Below are positions 58,701 to 64,000 of a DNA stretch of 64,000 nucleotides, in pieces (the first letter of the stretch is position 1; each line of letters opens with the position of its first letter). Origin of the DNA: Gordionus sp. m RMFG-2023 (lineage: Eukaryota; Nematomorpha; Gordioida; Chordodea; Parachordodidae); assembly GCF_954871325.1 (NCBI RefSeq), contig NC_088777.1:24033366-24097365 (forward strand), in the 5' to 3' direction. The position numbers and the translations under genes were made by a program. The notes beneath the pieces are model-generated. The model did not search any database and was not told the DNA's origin. It was given only the letters and a program-made list of their open reading frames with translations.

Positions 58701-59230
58701 TAATCGGGTTTTTTAAAATATAATTAACATGGGCGGGTTAAATAAAATTGTAAAGTAATGGGAGGGCATGGGCGGGTAAATTTTTAATATTTTTCAGGGG
58801 AAATGAGCTGAACTTACTTCAATTTATTAAAAATAATATGGGTAAAAACCTGCCTATTGCAGACCTCTAATATAATTTTTTTAGCGATATGATATAAATG
58901 ATTTAGTATAATATCGCTTATATATAAGCTATCATTCAGATGGAATGTGTATAAAAATAAAATTTACGTCCTTAGAAGTCTGTCAGAGAGCGAACAATCG
59001 AAAGTTGAAAAAATACTTTAAATGTATAGTGAAAGTATAACTAAACTTGTATGGCAGCAGTGTTAACGTCAAATTTTTTATAAATAGCAAAGGCTTCTTC
59101 GTAGAGGTGATTATTGACGGCTATATTGGCTATATCAGGAGCGTCGTAATTGTCCAACCTATTTATATAATCCATAACACGAGGCGTATCAGCCTTTATG
59201 GCAGTGAGAATCAACAAATTTTGCAAATTT
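40590..59230 (-). CDS. CLTC: Clathrin heavy chain, 3' part (12 exons; N-terminal part outside window)
   Basis: Encodes about the last 652 residues of clathrin heavy chain, the leg subunit of the triskelion that coats vesicles at the plasma membrane, trans-Golgi and endosomes. Exons from 5' to 3': 59230-59047, 57050-56858, 51190-51033, 50939-50775, 50668-50512, 45819-45701, 45658-45524, 45478-45235, 45182-44998, 41095-40874, 40831-40768, 40723-40590 (stop TAA). Every junction has GT..AG and the phases agree throughout, so the gene looks intact. Recognisable blocks include [118 protein letters not shown] and [14 protein letters not shown]. These cover the later clathrin repeats, the trimerisation region and the C-terminal tail with LMLTAG. 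Family length is about 1675 residues, so roughly 1000 residues lie beyond 64000. Confidence 0.97.
40768..40831 (-). CDS. CLTC: Clathrin heavy chain exon (short tail exon)
   Basis: 64 nt between a 42-nt and a 44-nt intron. Reads [20 protein letters not shown], the charged linker after the trimerisation domain. Confidence 0.92.
40874..41095 (-). CDS. CLTC: Clathrin heavy chain exon
   Basis: 222 nt, phase 0. Reads [20 protein letters not shown], then [20 protein letters not shown] and [13 protein letters not shown]. This is the end of the last leg repeat and the trimerisation region. Confidence 0.96.
41191..41757. mobile_element. CCGATA-family hAT MITE in clathrin intron, perfect TSD
   Basis: Ends TAGAGGTGTAACGATATA and ..GGTATAGGTCCCTA. 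Perfect TSD CATTTTAT at 41183-41190 and 41758-41765. Contains an M2-like copy at 41510-41640. Confidence 0.85.
41930..44340 (-). pseudogene. Remnant of an uncharacterised transposase-like family
   Basis: Minus strand, within a 3.9-kb clathrin intron. In order: [14 protein letters not shown] (44336), [17 protein letters not shown] (about 44215-44165), a CDF..HQNFKLM block, CDNCLG near 43985, [13 protein letters not shown] (about 43685-43645), [38 protein letters not shown] (about 43465-43415), [20 protein letters not shown] (43405-43345) and [14 protein letters not shown] near 43015. I recall these motifs from a widespread family of uncharacterised proteins in aquatic animals and aphids, probably a DDE-type DNA transposon, but cannot name the superfamily. 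Broken in many places. The left end near 41930 (GAGTCATTCCATGACAAATC) may be its terminus. Confidence 0.55.
44483..44692. mobile_element. piggyBac-like MITE
   Basis: 210 bp with TIRs CCCTTTCGCGCCC and, at the right, GGGCGCGAAAGGG, followed by TTAA (44693-44696). On the left TTAA is separated by two A bases (TTAAAACCC). C-C-C-start TIRs at TTAA sites are the piggyBac hallmark. Confidence 0.65.
44998..45182 (-). CDS. CLTC: Clathrin heavy chain exon
   Basis: 185 nt. Reads [20 protein letters not shown], then [20 protein letters not shown] and [13 protein letters not shown] before donor GTAAGT. The leg and trimer-side region is very well conserved. Confidence 0.96.
45235..45478 (-). CDS. CLTC: Clathrin heavy chain exon
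   Basis: 244 nt. Reads [20 protein letters not shown], then [18 protein letters not shown] and [20 protein letters not shown], ending in a split Glu codon. Confidence 0.96.
45524..45658 (-). CDS. CLTC: Clathrin heavy chain exon
   Basis: 135 nt, phase 0 at both ends. Reads [20 protein letters not shown], then [20 protein letters not shown] and ENHFK. Confidence 0.96.
45701..45819 (-). CDS. CLTC: Clathrin heavy chain exon
   Basis: 119 nt. Reads [20 protein letters not shown], then [17 protein letters not shown], before a 42-nt intron. Confidence 0.96.
46989..48530 (+). pseudogene. hAT remnant inside the inverted-repeat element
   Basis: Terminus CAGGGTTGTCAGGTC at 46989. + strand reads [16 protein letters not shown] near 47500, [19 protein letters not shown] near 47680, [18 protein letters not shown] near 47920 and [15 protein letters not shown] near 48370. 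This is similar in layout to a hAT branch seen also at 31294-31941. Its C-terminal block lies in the opposite direction at 48641-48895. Confidence 0.5.
47786..47960 (+). repeat. 87-bp tandem duplication
   Basis: Two copies beginning GGATCCTT at 47786 and 47873, both carrying TTCAATAAAATTAACGA and TTTTTTCCTCTCAAATA. They differ at a few bases, so the duplication is older than the one at 35009. Confidence 0.8.
48641..48895 (-). pseudogene. hAT C-terminal block, inverted
   Basis: 84-codon frame ending [20 protein letters not shown] plus a short tail. N-A-S-S-E-x-x-F-S-L-M-R is a hAT dimerisation signature. Upstream text [19 protein letters not shown] matches the start of the same block in + orientation at 31585. 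So this copy is turned round relative to its own gene body. Confidence 0.6.
49430..49900 (+). repeat. ~110-bp tandem repeats with GACAATTGTC palindromes
   Basis: About four to five diverged units, each with a TGACAATTGTCA-like palindrome, then GTACATCTT..TGAA and a GTCAAAAAA block; palindromes lie near 49543, 49650, 49765 and 49869. Reverse-order units sit in the left arm at about 46560-46770. Confidence 0.7.
50512..50668 (-). CDS. CLTC: Clathrin heavy chain exon
   Basis: 157 nt. Reads [20 protein letters not shown], then [20 protein letters not shown] and [12 protein letters not shown], the Gly codon being split across the 4.7-kb intron. Confidence 0.96.
50775..50939 (-). CDS. CLTC: Clathrin heavy chain exon
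   Basis: 165 nt, phase 0 at both ends. Reads [20 protein letters not shown], then [19 protein letters not shown] and ends ..TWKE before donor GTTAAC. Confidence 0.96.
51033..51190 (-). CDS. CLTC: Clathrin heavy chain exon
   Basis: 158 nt between acceptor TTATAG and donor GTTTAA. Reads [20 protein letters not shown], then [14 protein letters not shown] and [14 protein letters not shown]. Confidence 0.96.
51191..52326. other. Intron DNA, mostly unassigned
   Basis: Clathrin intron. At 52068 starts a TAGAGATCGACAAAGCCCGG end related to the TAGAGATCTGCA MITEs; its right end was not found. Nothing else recognised. Confidence 0.4.
52327..52512. repeat. CCGATA-family hAT end
   Basis: TAGGGTTGTGCCGATATTAC at 52327, like the other CCGATA elements. 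A possible partner end lies near 56565-56605 (ATATCGGATCGGG), outside the hAT at 53728-56532, but no duplication was seen. Confidence 0.4.
52513..52727. repeat. M2-family MITE
   Basis: TGTTGATAAGCTGCTCGATT at the left and AAATGGAGCTGTTTAACAAC at the right, with TTTTTAAAAA in both arms. Confidence 0.55.
52740..53638 (-). mobile_element. hAT-C deletion derivative in clathrin intron
   Basis: Right end reversed CAGAGTTGTTAAAGGATCG at 53638, the same terminus as 10797. The left side has GATCATGATCTTTTC words as at 11370. Inside, traces of the hAT-C 3' coding region survive. About 0.9 kb against 4.25 kb for the full element. Confidence 0.65.
53728..56532 (+). mobile_element. hAT, TAGACCTGTGC family, perfect TSD, in clathrin intron
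   Basis: TIRs TAGACCTGTGCGCCGCCGGC (53728) and ..CGGCGCACAGGTCTA (56532). Perfect 8-bp TSD ACAATGAT at 53720-53727 and 56533-56540. The ends are strikingly G/C-rich (GGCGGCGGCG) against an AT-rich inside. Carries a transposase remnant at 54970-56097. A second copy begins at 62780. Confidence 0.88.
54970..56097 (+). pseudogene. hAT transposase (ZBED-like), broken
   Basis: Starts near [17 protein letters not shown] (54970), then [17 protein letters not shown] (about 55350-55400), and a clear C-terminal block [20 protein letters not shown] (about 55945-56005), then [17 protein letters not shown] and a stop at about 56095. The [12 protein letters not shown] motif is diagnostic of hAT dimerisation domains. 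The catalytic middle is much reduced and the frame breaks several times; the copy at 62780 keeps some of what is lost here. Confidence 0.75.
56858..57050 (-). CDS. CLTC: Clathrin heavy chain exon
   Basis: 193 nt between acceptor ATTAAG and donor GTAATT. Reads [20 protein letters not shown], then [20 protein letters not shown], then a [20 protein letters not shown] block. Ends with one base of a split Glu codon. Confidence 0.96.
57129..58594. mobile_element. hAT-F-type element with LINE fragment inside
   Basis: Ends CAGTGTTGTTAAAGTAGC (57129) and reversed CAGTGTTGTTTAACGCTACT (58594). Flanks ATAATACA and TTTTACTT do not match, so the two ends may come from different insertions. The inside holds a LINE fragment. 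Confidence 0.5.
57400..58140 (-). pseudogene. LINE ORF2 fragment: RT catalytic box, zinc knuckle, C-terminal part
   Basis: Minus strand: [15 protein letters not shown] (about 58095-58050; YDD for the usual YADD), then [20 protein letters not shown] and [15 protein letters not shown] (to about 57830), FCYLG near 57735, [18 protein letters not shown] near 57700-57650, and [15 protein letters not shown] near 57480. The order YxDDLVLLA, C-x-x-C..C-x-x-C..V-H, CYLG, KFRE is that of RTE/CR1-like LINEs. Frames change several times. It sits in a clathrin intron and gives the region its higher C/T content on the + strand. Confidence 0.7.
58655..58869. mobile_element. hAT MITE, TAGAGRTCTGCA family, perfect TSD
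   Basis: TIRs TAGAGGTCAGCA and TGCAGACCTCTA. Perfect TSD ATATAATT at 58647-58654 and 58870-58877. Only 215 bp; in a clathrin intron. Confidence 0.85.
59047..59230 (-). CDS. CLTC: Clathrin heavy chain exon (first in window)
   Basis: 184 nt, the first base completing a codon from an exon outside the window. Reads [19 protein letters not shown], then [20 protein letters not shown], and ends at ..AAIQ before donor GTTTAG. Matches the segment around residue 1000 of animal heavy chains. Confidence 0.96.
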
Positions 59231-59469
59231 CTAAATAGCATAAATGATAATTACGGCATGGGTAAATTTCTAATGATATCAGAGATGATTACCTAAGAAG
59301 TTTTTTATAGGTATATAATTTTAAAAGTTGGATATGACAGAAAACTGATTTTAATTGATTATAACTTTTTTAGTTACATAGTATCCTATCAGGATCTAAT
59401 TAATATTGAAAAAAGATACTATGAAATTGAAAAAGACTATGCATTTGAAAAAAGACCATAAAACTTAAA

Positions 59470-59745
59470 TCGCGAAAGGATCCGCGAATGCGTTACAGTG
59501 GAAACAATATATCAAATGTCCTACAGTGAATGTATTATCGCAAAAAAATTATCGTGAATATATTACAGTAAAAACATTACCGCAAGTGTATTTTAGGGAA
59601 AATACTAATGCGAATACATTATAGAGAAAAAATATGTGAATTCATTATTAATGTATTACCATGAAAACAATATAGCAAGTACATTATAGCATATGCAATA
59701 CAACAAAATCATTATCGCGTTTTTTTTATAAATTTATTTATTTTA
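59470..59745 (+). repeat. Degenerate ~28-bp tandem repeat
   Basis: About eight diverged units around a core of GCGAATACATTACAGTGAAA with ATTATCGC between. Similar words occur at 3040-3240. Confidence 0.65.
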
Positions 59746-60577
59746 CATAAATAACTGATATAATTAATGTTAAGTATTCAGATTCCTTTAATATACTTGT
59801 ACATTCTAAATATATTATTTTTTTATTTTCTACTGGGAAAAAAATAAATAGAATAACCGTCGTCCCTTGGCAACTGGATCAGCCCCTAGCTGAGACTTCA
59901 TATATCGACATATTCATTACATCTAATTATAACAACTATTCCACAGAGATGGCGGAATCTAATTTTCAAATACACCTTTCTATCTACCATAATTATATCC
60001 CATTAATTAGCATAATTCTTGGTAATTTTGGTGACATTTCTGAAATTTCTTAAGTATTTGGTAGGAAAATTTTCCACAATATTGGAAGAGCTGCAGAGAG
60101 CTTCTATATCTGACCTCATAAAATCGGATTAGAAATAAGCCAGTCAAATGTAATTTCAAAAAAGGGTGCATGCCAATTAGATAATTTTTTTAAATGTTTT
60201 TTACATAATATATATTTTATTTAATATTTTAGATTTTTAGATGTATTTATTTTTATTGTTATAAATTCATATATAAATAAAATAAAGGTACAAAATTTTT
60301 TAAAAAAATTTCTATCTTTTTTTTGAATAGCGAGTAACACCTTTCTTTTTCACAAGTAATGCATTCCTTTTTCAAATGTAACAAATAAAGTATTTATTTT
60401 TTGAAATAACGTTTGAAGCACTAATTCGAATATATTAGCGTAAGCACAATAGCTAGTTTTTCCAACTAATTATAGTATAAGCTGTAATATATTTGTTAAA
60501 ATATATTTGTCAGAGTGCATTAATCCCTTTGATGCCCAACTTTTTAATAATTTTTAAAAAAATTTCTATAAATTATT
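59746..60577. other. Intron DNA, no feature seen
   Basis: AT-rich, no coding or terminal repeats recognised. Part of the clathrin intron that runs past the window end. Confidence 0.4.
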
Positions 60578-60800
60578 TAAGGGTGTACCGATACCACTTT
60601 TTGGAGGCCGATCCGATATTTCCAATACTGAATTGATATCGGCCGATTACCGATCGGATATCATATCTAATTTTGTATACTGTAAAGATACCAATGGTTT
60701 TAATTTTTAATATACTTTTTATTAGTATAACATCTATAATTTAACTATACCATAACTTATGTCATTTAAATACATTATAATGATCAGTTATAGTTTATAT

Positions 60801-61746
60801 CAGAGACCTGCAGACCCGACCCTAAGCCCGGCCCGTATTTTAAATTTTTAAAATAAACCAGGGCCGGGCCGGGCATGAAAATTTTTTTATAAAAAAACCC
60901 GGGCCGGGCCTGAAAATTTCTTTTTTTAAAATCAGGGGGCCGGGCCGTATTATTTTTAAAAATTTATACAACATGAATTATTATATTCGTCAATTAGATA
61001 TGGTTATAATGATTATATATAGTTATGATTAATATAATGTTTGGTGAGAGTTAACACTAGCTAACACTCATAGTATCTATTACAAAATTATAGTTTTCCT
61101 GCCATGGAATAAATATGCAAAGGATTAAATACATTATTATATAATATATGTTATATTTTTTATTAATTAAAATATTTTTATTTTTTTTATAAATACATAG
61201 TATATTCTCAAAATATTATTTACACAAATTTTTTATAGTATCAATTTGTAATATACTAAATATCTGTTTAGAATAAAAAAAAAATATGTTTTGTTAAGCG
61301 GCTCGTTTTGAGCCGATTTTTAAAAACGGCTAACTCAGTTTTTTATCCAGAAAAATATTATGCAAGCCTGAAAATTTTGCTAATAGAAGGAGCAAAGGTC
61401 TAGACATATAGTATCGAAATTTCGAGGCTTAGTCAATATTTTTCTGGCGAAAATATTGAGTTAGCAGTTTTTAAAAATCGGCTCAAAACGAGCCGTTTAA
61501 CAACATTAGCTATTATACTTGCTTATTAAATGATAATACTCGCAGAAATATGATAAAATACGAAATAATAAATTTTTTGTATATACCAGGTCGAATATAA
61601 TTTTAAAAAATTCCGAGCAGGGCTTAAAAAATTTTTTTAAAAAAAATCCAGGCCGGGCCGGGATTCCTTTTTTTAAATATCCAGACCGGGCCGAAAATTT
61701 TTTAATCTGGGCTGGGCCGTACAAATGGTACCTCTGCAGGTCTCTG
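60801..61746. mobile_element. hAT MITE, CAGAGACCTGCAG ends, perfect TSD
   Basis: TIRs CAGAGACCTGCAGA and TCTGCAGGTCTCTG. Perfect TSD GTTTATAT at 60793-60800 and 61747-61754. Relatives at 36740 and 41390 show the unfilled site. GGGCCGGGCCGGGC-type words at both ends, with an M2 MITE in the middle. Confidence 0.9.
61291..61505. repeat. M2-family MITE (best-kept copy)
   Basis: Arms TTGTTAAGCGGCTCGTTTTG and, reversed at the right, TTGTTAAACGGCTCGTTTTG. The arms continue through AGCCGATTTTTAAAAA. The middle has AAAGGTCTAGACATATAGTA. Confidence 0.75.
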
Positions 61747-61813
61747 GTTTATATTCAATTCTATAAGTATATAAAATATTTTTATTGTTAAATCACTTTT
61801 ATATAATAAGTAA

Positions 61814-62128
61814 TAGTGCGCACAAATTGAGCGTTTCAAGCGCAAATAATGCATTTCAAATGACCTCGTGCAAATTGGTAAAATTACAGTTTGGCGTTAG
61901 CAACCATTTTAAAAAACGCAAATAGGTTTGCTTTTTCATTACTTTTTATTATTATTCGCTGTGTAATATTATATAAAATGTAATATAAATATCTTACTTA
62001 TATCCTAAAAAGGAATATTTAAACGCAGACGATAATATAATTTTCAAAAGAAAATCATTTTTTTAAGAACTTATGTAAAATGTTGCGTTTGCAACGCAAT
62101 GTTTGAAACGCTCAATATGTGCGCACTA
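61814..62128. mobile_element. Small TIR element (TAGTGCGCACA ends)
   Basis: TAGTGCGCACAAATTGAGCG at the left and reversed TAGTGCGCACATATTGAGCG at the right, extending to GTTTCAA. 315 bp. No convincing target duplication; superfamily open. Confidence 0.65.
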
Positions 62129-62779
62129 TATAATACATTAATCTATATACATAATAAGTAATAAACAAATATATATGAAATTTGAAATAAATATTTAAAA
62201 TAATATTTAAAATTAACATATCGAAGATTTCTTATTAGAAATACCAAAATTTCCAATTTATCAGAGGTCAGCCTGCGCGATGCTAACTGTCAATATCACC
62301 AGCTTCACTAAAAACTGATTCTGAAGAGATTATCGCACACTTTATAAACAGAATGCGCAAAAAAATAACAATAAGGCAGAATGTTTATTAATTAATTATT
62401 ATTAATAAAAAAAAATAAACATAAAAATGGATTTGAAATGATTTTAGATATAACTTTTTTAAAAAATTTTATAACATTTTATTTTTGTTAAAGACGCCAT
62501 TTTGTATCGGATCGGATCGGGAAATTTTATAATATTGGCTGATAGCCAGTATTTTAAAATGGGTGAAATATCGGCCCAATCCGATCAGATAAAAAATATC
62601 GGTACATATCTAAAATTATTCATTTATACACTCCATAGATGCCCAAAAAATTTCCAACTTATATTTTTAATTTTACAAGTAAAAAAAATGATGATGCAAT
62701 TTAGCATCATCAGGCATAAAAAATACAAATATCTATTTATTATAAAAATCTCAAAAACACTTTCTATATTAGTTATAAC

Positions 62780-64000
62780 TAGACCTGTGTCCCGCCGGCT
62801 CACGCCGGAAAAGCCGCCGATTGAGATCAGCGACGCGAGACGGCTTACCGCCAATTTTTATTATGGCGGTGCGGCGTGTGTAATTTTTAGAAACCATATT
62901 AATTATATTTATATATTAAATTATTATTATCTTAATTTGAATACTAACATTAAATCTAATTTATAATTTGTTTCATTCCCAGCCCTTATTATTTTGATAT
63001 TTTTTAAATATCTTTTTAAAGTAATATTTAATATATAATTTTTTAAAACTTTATTTTGAAAGGTACTACTAAATCAAATTCATCATTTGTTTCATTCCAA
63101 CTCTAATTATTATATTTTTTAAATGACTTTTTAATATATAAACTTAATATAAAATTTATTAAATTAATTATGTAAAGCTTTATTTTGAAAGTTAAATCTA
63201 TATCTAATTTATAATTTGTTTCATTCCAGCCCTAACTATTTTAATGTTTTTAAATATCTTTTTAATGTTTAAAATAAATATGAAATCTAATAGGGCGAAA
63301 TTATATTTTGATGTCTGCTTAGATTTAATGCCATTTGATTCTATAAACAATAAAGGAAGGACAGACTTTCTAAAAGGTTTAAAATTTATATAAAATGATG
63401 ATTAAAAAATAAATTGTTCAAAAATTTGAAATATAAGATAATTGATTCCTCGTCAGAATTACCAAATAGGACAACCATTAATCGGGGTGCACTAGACGAT
63501 GTTTATTTATCTATAAAGGCGCATGTTTTAAATTTGATTGACTCTGGACCAAAATTTTGTTATATCACTTTTGATTTGTGGACCGATCATTTCTTCATCA
63601 TTTAGATGAAAATTTTGATTTAAAATATTTTACCCTCAACTAGAAATGTGATTCAAAAGCATACTGGGGAAACAATATTATCTGAGATTGATAGTATTGA
63701 AGAGGAGTTCCATTTAAAAGCCAAAATAATACAAATGATAACTGATGCTGGGGCCAATGTCAAAAGAAGCGTCCGATTAGGGGACTATGAGCATCATTTT
63801 AATAATAAATAAGATATGATAGATGAGCTTTATGCAGTATTAAATCCATTCCGAGAGTCGGTGGAATTTCCTCCCAAAAAGGATCTACAATATACTTAGG
63901 GTTATTATTTCGCAGTGAAATAGAAGCTCATATACAAATCAATAAATCTGATTGATCAGATATAATAGCCTTAAAAGAAAATATGAAAAAAAAGCCTGAC
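62780..64000 (+). mobile_element. hAT, TAGACCTGTGC family, second copy (runs past window)
   Basis: Starts TAGACCTGTGTCCCGCCGGC at 62780 and follows the copy at 53728 through its G/C-rich end and AT-rich leader. + strand transposase text: AKLYFDVCLDLMPFDSINNK (about 63296), ELPNRTTINRGALDDVYLSI (63453), FCYITFDLWTD (63555), NVIQKHTGETILSEIDSIEE (about 63650), IIQMITDAGANVKRSV (63730) and [16 protein letters not shown] (63820). The two Asp-bearing blocks are those of the hAT catalytic core. Broken in frame; the 3' end is outside the window. Confidence 0.75.

Larger units (their letters stand above)
60578..62612. mobile_element. CCGATA-family hAT MITE with two nested elements, perfect TSD
   Basis: Ends TAAGGGTGTACCGATACC and ..ATATCGGTACATATCTA. 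Perfect TSD AAATTATT at 60570-60577 and 62613-62620. Contains 60801-61746 and 61814-62128; without them it is about 770 bp. Confidence 0.82.

Noticed and set aside
62502-62966. 154-codon + strand ORF
   Set aside because: Runs across the end of one MITE, a spacer and the start of a different hAT, so it cannot be a single old gene.
1-64000. CRISPR arrays, operons, bacterial promoters and rRNA genes
   Set aside because: No regularly spaced repeats, no compact gene clusters and no rRNA-like stretch; the spliced clathrin gene shows nuclear eukaryotic DNA.
1-64000. Polinton or other capsid-bearing element
   Set aside because: No protein-primed polymerase, capsid or packaging ATPase motifs were seen. 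The long inverted repeats at 46047-50373 surround only hAT-like remnants.

Overview
The window looks like nuclear DNA of an AT-rich animal (or close relative) genome that is crowded with transposons. Its one clear host gene is the 3' part of a clathrin heavy chain gene on the minus strand (12 exons, 40590-59230, about 652 codons). All exon phases agree across the 12 exons. The tail keeps an LMLTAG motif, as in animal heavy chains. The phylum cannot be told from the sequence alone. About 1000 N-terminal residues must lie beyond position 64000.

Layout. (1) 1-7233: the end of a LINE, an AT-rich stretch with little content, and two decayed hAT transposases on the + strand. (2) 7234-27881: a 20.6-kb hAT-type insertion (hAT-B) that split one of those transposase genes in its reading frame. 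hAT-B later took in a short LTR retroelement (8043-10684, TSD CTTAT), a hAT-in-hAT inverted pair (10797-17086, TSD TACATCAT), Helitron-like elements with tRNA-like segments, a reverse transcriptase gene with a restriction-like endonuclease end (17696-20446, minus), and a further hAT (25420-27364). (3) 27882-36516: the rest of the split hAT, another ZMYM1-like hAT, fragments, and a second RT-bearing Helitron-like copy (33070-35691). (4) 36517-40186: nested small hAT elements downstream of clathrin. (5) 40590-59230: clathrin heavy chain. Several introns are only 42-52 nt, while others are swollen to 2-5.7 kb by transposons, including a remnant of an uncharacterised transposase-like family (41930-44340), a piggyBac-like MITE, a 4.3-kb inverted-repeat element and a 2.8-kb hAT with perfect TSDs. 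(6) 59231-64000: the next upstream clathrin intron, holding a three-level nest of small hATs and the start of a second copy of the 2.8-kb hAT.

Most element boundaries were set by reading target-site duplications and terminal repeats directly. Eight insertions have perfect duplications of 8 bp (5 bp for the LTR element), and three more differ at one base. Families were named from remembered protein motifs; no database search was possible. Most elements look dead. Clathrin is the only gene that looks under selection.
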